NCBI GenBank assembly: GCA_034120015.1
Contig: JAXEIF010000005.1
Span: forward strand, 1 to 64,000
Source: CALXOJ01 sp034120015
GTDB taxonomy: Bacteria; Spirochaetota; Spirochaetia; JAFGXN01
DNA length: 64,000 nt
Direction: 5' to 3'
The notes under the pieces were generated by a model. It searched no databases, was not told the origin of the DNA, and saw only the letters and a list, made by a program, of their open reading frames with translations. Positions 25,609 to 33,540 of the stretch are shown piece after piece (the first letter of the stretch is position 1; each line of letters opens with the position of its first letter). The position numbers and the translations under genes were made by a program.

Positions 25609-27870
25609 ATGAAAAAATTTCTAACAGGGGGGATTATTTTTTTTCTCCTCTTCACAGGATGTCCGCAGCCGGAAACGGATTCGGATATTTTTACCGGCAT
25701 TAAAGTTGCCGATTTTTTTGTTTTTGCGGAAGGAGATACTTCCGGTTCGGTAACAAAACCGTTCACTTTTCAAACGGAAAAAAACGGAATGAAAATGACT
25801 GTTAAAGTTCCTTCATCAATGACCGTTACAGGAAATACAATTTCCGTCAACTGGTACAACGTCTACTCTCCGACACAAGAAGCTGTTCTGACAGCAACAC
25901 TCACAAAAGACGGTCAAAGCAAAGCCTTTCCTTTTACGGTCGTCTTAAAACGGACTCTCGGCTCGATGCCCGTTTCCGAACTGATTCTCTTTGATGAAAA
26001 ACTGGATACTATCGATGCCGTTACAAGCAGTTTTACACTCTCGCAGACAACCGGCAAGTACGGAGAAACAGTGTCATGGAATTTCACCACGGAATCGCCA
26101 GATCTTGTTTACGACGAATCGACAGGTCGGGTCTCGGTTACCCTGACAAACGATCGTCAAAGCGCAACTGCCGAAGCTGTTTTTACAAAAGAAGGCTTTG
26201 AGTCTGTCACAAAGACTTTTGATCTGATCATTTTGACATCAAGCGAAGGCTATTCATGGACACCCGATTCCTTAACCGACTATATTACCCTCGGTAACAG
26301 CGGAAAAGATTACCTGTGGCGTATTCGCGATAACTTTACCCTAAAAACATCATTCGATGCCGAATCCGGTCACGGCGCGGGAACCGTTACATGGACATCT
26401 TCCGATGACGCCGCCATTTCCGTTAACGGCAGTACGGCAACCGTTACCCGCGGTTTGGACAGCCAAAAGGTAACTCTGACAGCAACATTTCAGGAAACAG
26501 ATTCCGAGAAAAAATCAAAAGATCTTACAATTGATGTTCTTGTCATGGAAACAATTCCGGCAACTCTGACCGTTGACGGAAAAACCTATAAACTGGTCTA
26601 TTTTGACGCTTTCGACAATCAAGCCATTCTGGAAGCCAACTGGGATATAGGCAATCCGGGACACAATGCGCCGGAAATCGGCAACAACAATCTCGACCCG
26701 ACCTACTTCAAAGCTCCTGACGGACAGTTCCACGGATACGCCGATGAATGGCAAAAACAACCGACATGGTCACCGAAAGCCACTTACATCGAAGACGGAA
26801 AAGCACGTCTGCTGGCTAAATACGACACGGAAGCCCAAATCGGCGTTGCCGGAGCACTTCACTCCAAACGGCTTTTCCCTCACGGCGTTTTTCACGCCAG
26901 ATGGACTCAGAAACGTGACAGCGATTCCCACTGGGACGCTTACTGGCTCGACACCAATCAGCCCTTCTCCAAAGCCTACGGCGAAAAACTCCTCAATCTC
27001 CCGAAAGCCCTTCGCAAACAGGTGGCAGAGTCATCCCGCGGTGAGGGGTTCTTCGATAACAAAGCTTCAAACATTCAGCACGGAAATACTGCTGTATCGA
27101 ATCCGATTCTCTATCAGTCTCAATACACTCTAAAAACAGACAGCTCTATACCCGACTGGGGATTTACCGCTGCAAAACGGGTAGACAAAATCGGACGATG
27201 GTACAACGGCGAGCAGCGCTACGAACTGGACGCTTACGAGTGGGTCAACGGTACCGGACAGAATAACGTGATCCACACCTGGCACTGGATGAGAGGTTTC
27301 CCGGGAAACCAAACAGGTTCTCTGAGTGGCGTAGACAAAAAGTGGTATGTCGGAGACGTTGCACGCAACCAGGGGAAAGTAGGCGGATACTCCACTACCT
27401 ATTCGGCAGCCGTCAATAAAACACCCTCTTTTACTCTCACAGCGCTGTACAATGACAGCAAAATTGCTTTTTACTATAACGCTCACGGTGAAAATAATTT
27501 TTCTTCTCCCAAATATTCCCGCTCCAAACAGACCGGAGATATGTTTGACCCCAACATAACGGAAGAAGATAATAGACAACCGTGGCCGAACGACGAGTTT
27601 AATCCCGTTCAGGTGAAATTTACGGTTGAACCGGGGCAGTGGGACGATAATTTTTATCAAATTACAACAGCTTTCCGAAATAACCCTGAAAATTACGATG
27701 CTATGGATATCGAATACTTCGCCTACTACGCAGCGGAAGACGATATGCTCAATCCGAACATCGGAGACGAAAACAGCGGTGTTCCTTTAACGGCGATTAC
27801 CGATATGGATAATGTCACAGAATTCGCTGAAACACAAGCCAAACTGACAAAGGAATGGGTACAGAAATGA
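25609..27870 (+). CDS. GH16-like glycoside hydrolase lipoprotein with Ig-like N-terminal repeats
   Basis: Surface lipoprotein of 753 aa. The signal peptide ends FLLFTGC (lipid Cys near residue 18). Three atypical Ig-like repeats (residues ~25-125, ~125-215, ~215-315) precede a GH16-type catalytic domain (~320-750). The domain shows the core ExDxxE motif as ELDAYE (E539, D541, E544; nucleophile and acid/base by family analogy), and HWDAYWLDTN just before. GH16 members cleave beta-1,3 or beta-1,4 galactans and glucans (agar, carrageenan, laminarin); the exact substrate cannot be read here. The sulfatase gene overlaps its stop codon, so the two are translationally coupled. The ATG at 25609 has AAAGGAG. 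Confidence 0.85.
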   Translation: MKKFLTGGIIFFLLFTGCPQPETDSDIFTGIKVADFFVFAEGDTSGSVTKPFTFQTEKNGMKMTVKVPSSMTVTGNTISVNWYNVYSPTQEAVLTATLTKDGQSKAFPFTVVLKRTLGSMPVSELILFDEKLDTIDAVTSSFTLSQTTGKYGETVSWNFTTESPDLVYDESTGRVSVTLTNDRQSATAEAVFTKEGFESVTKTFDLIILTSSEGYSWTPDSLTDYITLGNSGKDYLWRIRDNFTLKTSFDAESGHGAGTVTWTSSDDAAISVNGSTATVTRGLDSQKVTLTATFQETDSEKKSKDLTIDVLVMETIPATLTVDGKTYKLVYFDAFDNQAILEANWDIGNPGHNAPEIGNNNLDPTYFKAPDGQFHGYADEWQKQPTWSPKATYIEDGKARLLAKYDTEAQIGVAGALHSKRLFPHGVFHARWTQKRDSDSHWDAYWLDTNQPFSKAYGEKLLNLPKALRKQVAESSRGEGFFDNKASNIQHGNTAVSNPILYQSQYTLKTDSSIPDWGFTAAKRVDKIGRWYNGEQRYELDAYEWVNGTGQNNVIHTWHWMRGFPGNQTGSLSGVDKKWYVGDVARNQGKVGGYSTTYSAAVNKTPSFTLTALYNDSKIAFYYNAHGENNFSSPKYSRSKQTGDMFDPNITEEDNRQPWPNDEFNPVQVKFTVEPGQWDDNFYQITTAFRNNPENYDAMDIEYFAYYAAEDDMLNPNIGDENSGVPLTAITDMDNVTEFAETQAKLTKEWVQK

Positions 27871-29435
27871 AATTTTACAGAACTGTTTTAACATCAATGG
27901 GAATGGGGGCAGCGGCTTTGGCCGTTGCCGGCTGTCCCGAAGAACGCAAACCGATTTATCCCGACCAACTGACAATGCCGGGAACCGGAAACGACCAAAA
28001 GGCGGTCAAAACCGCATCCGAATACGGTATCAGCGAAAAGCCGAACGTTATTTTTATTCTTCTTGACGATGCCGGCCACGGCGATATCAGCTGTTACGGG
28101 CAGAAGAATTTTCAAACGCCCAATATTGACAGTCTGGCAAAGAACGGTATCCGCTTTGTCAACAATTACGCCGGTGCCCCGGTCAGTGCCTCATCCCGCT
28201 GTGCACTGTTTACCGGTAAGACGACCGGACACAGTGCCATTCGCGGTAATCTCGAACTGGGCGCCGGAGTCGGGTTGGATCCCGCAACCGTCACCAAAGA
28301 AGGCCAGGAAGGACTCCCCGATTCGGAATATACTCTGGCACAGTTATTCAAAGAGAACGGCTACAACACCGCCCTGGTCGGAAAATGGGGTATGGGAATG
28401 CCGATAAACAACAGCTCTCCACTGAACAAAGGATTTGATCATTATTACGGACACCTTTGCCAGCGGATGGCGCATTCCTACTTTCCCGATCACGTTTGGG
28501 AAGACGATTCAAAGGTTGAATTCAAGGACAACACAGGGATGACCGGAAATGTGTGGCTTCACGATGAATTCGAAAAGAAAACAGCCGAATATCTGACAAC
28601 ATACCTCGCGGAGTCCACACCGTTTTTTCTGTTTTGCACCTACACCATTCCGCACGGCGCTCTGCAAATCCCGGACGGGAAACTCAACGATGCGAATTAT
28701 CATCCTTACACAACCGCCGAATGGTGGAGTAAAGCTTCGGATGATATGAAACGGTATGCGATTATGATGCACCGCGTGGATCTGACTGTCGGAAAGATTA
28801 TCGATCAGGTTGAGGCAGCAGGAAAACTGAACAATACCCTGATTCTTTTTTCCAGTGACAACGGACCTGCCGACGAATACGGCGCCGATCCGAATTTTTT
28901 TGAAAGCGCCGGACGTTTCGGCAATGAACGGCTTCGCGGCATTAAACGCGCTTTGTACGAAGGAGGTGTTAAAGTTCCGTTTATCGCATCATGGAACGGA
29001 ACAATCAAACCTGCCGAAAGCCTGCATATCATGGCCGGGTATGACATTATGGCGACGATGGCTCAAATATTGGGAACCGATTTATCGCAAAAAACAAAAA
29101 CCGACGGACTCTCTTTTCTTCCGACATTAATGGGCGATACCGTCAACCAGAAAGAACACCCCTATCTTTATTGGGAATTTGTCGGCAATACGGCTTCGGA
29201 AGGCGGCGGCCCCCGGCAGGGAGTCCGCAGCGGTGACTGGAAAGCGATTTTGAACTTCGGAGTAACAACTTCGGCCAAAGCAGGCGAAGGGAATATCGAA
29301 CTTTACCATTTGGGCGATGATCCCGGAGAGGCTGATAATGTCGCCACTCTTTACCCCAATATTATTGCGTCGATGAAACAAATTATGATAAACGCTCATG
29401 ACAACAATGATAAATTCCCTCAAATAAAAAAATAA
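27867..29435 (+). CDS. type I sulfatase lipoprotein (Ser-type)
   Basis: Lipoprotein of 522 aa (lipobox AVAGC) of the alkaline-phosphatase-fold sulfatases. It has the metal-binding NVIFILLDDAGHGD, the maturation motif VSASSRCALFTGKTTGH (S107 is the formylglycine precursor), VGKWGMG, and the second metal site FSSDNGP. The consensus is C/S-x-P-x-R; here the Pro is replaced by Ser. A Ser-type motif depends on the anaerobic radical-SAM maturase (anSME), which is not in the window. The ATG overlaps the GH16 stop (ATGA). With the adjacent GH16 it probably removes sulfate esters from an algal or host glycan; the regiospecificity is unknown. Confidence 0.92.
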   Translation: MKFYRTVLTSMGMGAAALAVAGCPEERKPIYPDQLTMPGTGNDQKAVKTASEYGISEKPNVIFILLDDAGHGDISCYGQKNFQTPNIDSLAKNGIRFVNNYAGAPVSASSRCALFTGKTTGHSAIRGNLELGAGVGLDPATVTKEGQEGLPDSEYTLAQLFKENGYNTALVGKWGMGMPINNSSPLNKGFDHYYGHLCQRMAHSYFPDHVWEDDSKVEFKDNTGMTGNVWLHDEFEKKTAEYLTTYLAESTPFFLFCTYTIPHGALQIPDGKLNDANYHPYTTAEWWSKASDDMKRYAIMMHRVDLTVGKIIDQVEAAGKLNNTLILFSSDNGPADEYGADPNFFESAGRFGNERLRGIKRALYEGGVKVPFIASWNGTIKPAESLHIMAGYDIMATMAQILGTDLSQKTKTDGLSFLPTLMGDTVNQKEHPYLYWEFVGNTASEGGGPRQGVRSGDWKAILNFGVTTSAKAGEGNIELYHLGDDPGEADNVATLYPNIIASMKQIMINAHDNNDKFPQIKK

Positions 29436-29450
29436 TAAAAGGAGAAATCT

Positions 29451-31037
29451 ATGAAAAAGAAATCATTACTGTTTTTAGGCGTATTAACCGCTTCGGCTCT
29501 GTTTTTCGGATGTCCCGGACCGGAAGAATCGGCAGACGCCACCTCTCTGACATTGACGACACCGCAGGCCTACCTGGCCCCCGGACTGACAATGACCGTC
29601 ACGGCTACTGTCAAACCGGAAGGATTTCCGGTCACCTTTTCCTCCGACAATATGGGCGTTGCCTCCGTCAGCAATAAAGGGGTTGTATCGGGCGTTTCCG
29701 AAGGAACGGCAACAGTTACAGCCGCTGCCGGAACAAAAAAAGCGAGCGCAACCGTGACCGTTGTGCCCTATACGTCCGTTTCGATAGCGCCTCTTCCTGA
29801 AGACGATTACACTATTCCCAATACAACGTCAAAACAGCTGACACTGAAGTGGGAACCTTCCGGTGTTTCAGTTGCTCCCGAGATTATCAAATGGGTCAGT
29901 TCCAATCCGGACGCCTTCCCGGTCGATAAAAACGGACTGGTCACCTCGAACAGCGATACGGAATCAGCTGAAATTCATGCCGAAATTTACGACGGACTGA
30001 TGAAAACAAAAGCCGTTACCGTCAGCGGGGACGAAGCGCCTCCCGTTCCGGCACCGGTTGTCGAAAATTTGCGGGCATTCACCGGTGATGCCCGTTACAC
30101 CATTTACTGGGATGCAGTAGAAAATGCAACGGAATATAAACTTTATTGCACAACTGACACCGCCAAACCGGCAGAAGCAACTGCCACATTAACAGAAACA
30201 TCTCATCATGTTACATCTGCAACAAATGGAGAAACAATCAACATTTGGGTCGAAGCAGTCGTAGCGGGCACCGTTCAGATCAATGACCCGGCACACACAA
30301 CTGTAACGGTCGGATACAACGGAAACAGCAATGCATCGATTACAGTCGATTCGCAAACCTACACACTCGACCGCGAAGTCGATTTCCGCGAAGGAACTTT
30401 CGAACAGAAATGGCCGACATCGACAATACTTTACAGTGTCGATTCAGAGACAGGTATTTTAACGCAAAAAGGCGGCAGCGGTTCTTCCGGTAGCAGTTAT
30501 ATGGATGAGGCTGACGGAGCCGGAGCCAATTCACGCTTAATCTGGACTCCGCCCGCAGATGTGCTTCCGATCTCCGAATACAGTTATATCGAGGTTGAAC
30601 TGAAAACTTCACAGCCGTCGGGCACCCCTGGATTCTGGGTCGTTCTGAACCACAACAATATCATCAGTTATGAACTTGTTCATTATAACAACAATAATCC
30701 GAACGGATGGTTTCTGTCTTACGGTGGTGAATGGCGCAGTAACGGAAAAACACAAAAATTTCATGCCGGATCAGGAATTTCACTCCCTTCTCAAGGCGAT
30801 ATTCATAAATTCGGAATTTTATTTCCCGATAAAACACCTTCAAAAATACGAATCTATTCAGATCGAACAACGGCCTACGTTAATAAGAATAGTTTTGACG
30901 GCGGAAATGCTGCGTCGGCACCTCAATCATGGACAGAGAATATACCGACCTATTTCGAATTTATCTTCGGAGCAGCCGACTGTCCGAACTATACGGCAGA
31001 AATTTCCAAAATCCGCTACTATAAAGCGTCCAACTAA
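29451..31037 (+). CDS. Ig/FN3 lipoprotein with C-terminal jelly-roll domain (possible new CBM)
   Basis: 528-residue lipoprotein (lipobox LFFGC). A BIG2-type Ig domain (residues ~27-105, with VSNKGVVSGVSEGTATVTA), a second Ig-like domain (~108-195) and an FN3 domain (~200-280, WDAVENATEYKLY) lead to a ~240-residue C-terminal beta-rich domain. That domain resembles the middle domains of the GH16 lipoproteins at 33541 and 36063: a 'FDF/VDF...W' opening, a 'GW..' strand, H-x-FGI/YGM, and a final YFEFIFG/YWLYFG strand before the last Y-Y. No catalytic motif is seen. It sits 15 bases after the sulfatase in the same operon, so it may bind the glycan at the surface. The CBM role is inferred. Confidence 0.75.
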   Translation: MKKKSLLFLGVLTASALFFGCPGPEESADATSLTLTTPQAYLAPGLTMTVTATVKPEGFPVTFSSDNMGVASVSNKGVVSGVSEGTATVTAAAGTKKASATVTVVPYTSVSIAPLPEDDYTIPNTTSKQLTLKWEPSGVSVAPEIIKWVSSNPDAFPVDKNGLVTSNSDTESAEIHAEIYDGLMKTKAVTVSGDEAPPVPAPVVENLRAFTGDARYTIYWDAVENATEYKLYCTTDTAKPAEATATLTETSHHVTSATNGETINIWVEAVVAGTVQINDPAHTTVTVGYNGNSNASITVDSQTYTLDREVDFREGTFEQKWPTSTILYSVDSETGILTQKGGSGSSGSSYMDEADGAGANSRLIWTPPADVLPISEYSYIEVELKTSQPSGTPGFWVVLNHNNIISYELVHYNNNNPNGWFLSYGGEWRSNGKTQKFHAGSGISLPSQGDIHKFGILFPDKTPSKIRIYSDRTTAYVNKNSFDGGNAASAPQSWTENIPTYFEFIFGAADCPNYTAEISKIRYYKASN

Positions 31038-31056
31038 TCGAAACAATCTCCAAACG

Positions 31057-31084
31057 ACCCCGCTTCGGCGGGGTTTTTCTTTTA
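31057..31084 (+). terminator. intrinsic terminator of the GH16-sulfatase-lipoprotein operon
   Basis: ACCCCGC-TTCG-GCGGGGT followed by TTTTTCTTTT. Confidence 0.93.
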
Positions 31085-31137
31085 AACACATTCCCTAAAA
31101 CGGCTGAATCGGTTATAATAGCGTAAAGGAAACAAAT

Positions 31138-31983
31138 TTGATCAGTGCAGACTCCTATCATCGTCTTCAAATGAAGAAAAAAATATCAAAAGGCATTCTT
31201 TTAACGGACGGAACACAGGATGTCCTTTTACCGGCCTCCGACTCCCGTCCTCTTTTTCAAAAAGGAAAGGAAATCGAGGTTTTCGTCTACAACAATCGGG
31301 ATTCGCTTCGGGCAACCGAAAAACACCCTAACGGTCTTCGCGGCGAGTTTGCCGCTCTCACAATTAAAAGTATTGAGAAATTCGGTATTTTTGCCGACTG
31401 GGGGATTCCGAAAGACCTGTTTATTCCCAACCGCAATATCGATCACGATGAATATGAAAAAGGGGAAAAAATTATCGTACGTCTGATTCCCAATTATGAC
31501 GATGACACAACGATCGGCGACTGCTACATTGAAGATTATCTTGATAAGGCAGACGGCGCTTACGAACCGAATCAGGAAGTGGAAATCCTGATTTACCGCA
31601 TAACAAAACTGGGAGCATCCGTGATCATTAATAACCGTCACGCAGGACTGCTGTATCAAACGCATGCAGGCAAAGCTTTTCATGTCGGCGACAGGCGCCG
31701 TGCCTACATCAAAAAAGTTCGTGATGACGGAAAAATCGACTTAAGCCTGTTTCCCCAGGGATACCGGGAATCTCGCTCGGCAGCCGAAAAAACAATACTG
31801 GAAACTCTGGAAAAAGCCGGCGGACGTCTTCCGCTCTCGGATGCCAGCACTCCTGCGGAAATCGAATCGCTCCTCGGGATGAGTAAAGCGCTGTTCAAAC
31901 GCACTATCGGCAGCCTTTACAAGAATAAACAGATTTTTATCGGAAAACTGGAAATCCGTTTAAGGGACTTTCATCAACGGTAA
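31138..31983 (+). CDS. S1-domain RNA-binding protein, CvfB/YitL family
   Basis: Cytoplasmic protein of ~281 aa made of S1-like OB folds (~residues 15-70, ~70-130, ~140-205; GIFADWGIPKDLFIP and YIKKVRDDGKIDLSLFP are typical S1 strands) and a C-terminal winged-helix (~215-275, ending SLYKNKQIFIG), the layout of CvfB. The start codon is TTG at 31138 with AAAGGA at seven bases; an in-frame ATG at 31171 lacks a site. A TATAAT at 31114-31119 would give a very short leader. It splits the polysaccharide island but has no evident link to it. Confidence 0.88.
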   Translation: MISADSYHRLQMKKKISKGILLTDGTQDVLLPASDSRPLFQKGKEIEVFVYNNRDSLRATEKHPNGLRGEFAALTIKSIEKFGIFADWGIPKDLFIPNRNIDHDEYEKGEKIIVRLIPNYDDDTTIGDCYIEDYLDKADGAYEPNQEVEILIYRITKLGASVIINNRHAGLLYQTHAGKAFHVGDRRRAYIKKVRDDGKIDLSLFPQGYRESRSAAEKTILETLEKAGGRLPLSDASTPAEIESLLGMSKALFKRTIGSLYKNKQIFIGKLEIRLRDFHQR

Positions 31984-32057
31984 AAATAACCGTTTTCCCC
32001 CAATTCATCTGCTACGAAGATGTACCGCATCATCAGGCAATAAACGGTAAACGATAC

Positions 32058-32083
32058 AAAAAAACCGCGTCCGAAGACGCGGT
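32058..32083 (-). terminator. intrinsic terminator of the GH16 gene 32102-33427
   Basis: Minus-strand ACCGCGTC-TTCG-GACGCGGT then T7. The rest of the 118-base gap to the convergent cvfB-like gene shows nothing I can name. Confidence 0.9.
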
Positions 32084-32101
32084 AAAGACGTAGGTAAAGT
32101 G

Positions 32102-33427
32102 TTACGGAGCAGTTGTCGCAAAATCTGTCCGACCGCCATACCATTTCGCTGAATCAGACTCTAAAGCATAGAATGCGAAATAATCGGCATACATTACATC
32201 ATACGGTTTGATAGCTTTGGTTCCGTCCGGCATATACTCTTTTAAAAACAGTTCATGATCATTATTCCACTGTCCGATTTCGGTACTGTATTTAATCTGG
32301 ATCGGATTAAAGGCATCATTGGCCAATTTTGCTTTCTCATTGGCTTTTGACAGCCAACTTTTCACCGCTGTATCGGCTTTTCGTACCAATTTCTGCTGAC
32401 CGTCAAACCACATAATAAACCCTTCGGGAGCCCAGAACATGGCCAATGTGAAGTACGTTTTTTCTTTTAATTTAGGCTGAATCGACATATTTCCGACCGC
32501 ACCGTAGCCGTCATTGGCCCGCAAGCCGTCAATGGTTTTCATATCGTGTACAGTTCCGAACTTATCCGATGAAGGCGGCGTACCTCCTTTTTTCAGTTCT
32601 TCGATACCCGGATAACCGCCATACCAGTCCCAGCAGTGTTCGGCCTGCCACTGCGATCCGGTTGCAACCTCAACCCATTCATACATGTCGTACTCGTAAA
32701 CCTGCTGACCGTTGAACCCCTGCCACTCCTGGGGCGCCCGATTATTTTCCGAATATTTATCGGTTTTCTGCTTTTTATCGGCTATCTTTAACGAAAGCCC
32801 CATCTCCGATAACATGTTATCCGTCGGTGTAAACAGCTTCTTTTCACCGTATGCGCGACTGAACGGATTGTTACTTTCCGCCCACCAGGCGTCCCAGTGA
32901 GTGGCTGTTTCTTTATCCATCAGAATCCGGGTTTCAAAATAGCCGTAAGGGAACTGCCTGCGGGAATGAATCGCTCCCGACAAAGCATATCCGTCACGGA
33001 CCTTCTTGCCGTCTTTATCGTAAACCGGAAGATTCTGATCATACATCGTTCCGATGACCAAAAATCCGTCTTTCAAGGTGACGGCTTTCGGCGACCAATA
33101 CGGCTGTTTAAACCGGTCATTTTTATACCCCATTAATCCGTCATCAAATTTAACTTCTTCGGGTTTCTCGTAGCCCATGTTTCCGACTTCCGGTTTGTTA
33201 TATCCGGGATTTCCGATATCCCAATCTTCCTGAAACGACTGCCAATCGGTAAACTCATCCGAATACGTACGGGTCAGCTTCAAATTTTTGTATTTCACAT
33301 CCAAAGCCGATGCATCAATCGTCACTTCCTTTAATGAGGATTTTGCCTGTAAAGAAGAAATCTCTCCCGAAGGACAAGCCGTCAGCGCAGCCGCTGCCAG
33401 CGGCAACAATAAGAATTTTTTCTTCAT
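32102..33427 (-). CDS. GH16-like glycoside hydrolase lipoprotein, catalytic domain only
   Basis: 441-residue lipoprotein (lipobox ALTAC). After ~30 residues of linker the whole protein is the GH16-type domain: EDWDIGNPGYNKPEVGN near the start, HSRRQFPYGYFETRI, HWDAWWAESNNPFSRAYGEK, and EYDMYE (E245, D247, E250) as the ExDxxE catalytic motif. This is the shortest of the four paralogues and has no Ig or jelly-roll domain. It has its own promoter and terminator, so it is regulated separately from its neighbours on the same strand. Confidence 0.86.
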   Translation of the reverse strand: MKKKFLLLPLAAAALTACPSGEISSLQAKSSLKEVTIDASALDVKYKNLKLTRTYSDEFTDWQSFQEDWDIGNPGYNKPEVGNMGYEKPEEVKFDDGLMGYKNDRFKQPYWSPKAVTLKDGFLVIGTMYDQNLPVYDKDGKKVRDGYALSGAIHSRRQFPYGYFETRILMDKETATHWDAWWAESNNPFSRAYGEKKLFTPTDNMLSEMGLSLKIADKKQKTDKYSENNRAPQEWQGFNGQQVYEYDMYEWVEVATGSQWQAEHCWDWYGGYPGIEELKKGGTPPSSDKFGTVHDMKTIDGLRANDGYGAVGNMSIQPKLKEKTYFTLAMFWAPEGFIMWFDGQQKLVRKADTAVKSWLSKANEKAKLANDAFNPIQIKYSTEIGQWNNDHELFLKEYMPDGTKAIKPYDVMYADYFAFYALESDSAKWYGGRTDFATTAP

Positions 33428-33457
33428 AAAACTCTCCTAATAAATTAAATATATTTT

Positions 33458-33486
33458 ATTGTCTCACGCATTTATCTGTTTGTCAA
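33458..33486 (-). promoter_or_regulatory. promoter of the GH16 gene 32102-33427
   Basis: Minus-strand TTGACA (33486-33481), 17-base spacer and GACAAT (33463-33458), with AGGAG close to the ATG downstream. Confidence 0.6.
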
Positions 33487-33540
33487 GAAAGATTTTCCCG
33501 ACTGATCTATCCGTCCGGAAGTTTCCGGCCGGTTCATCCT

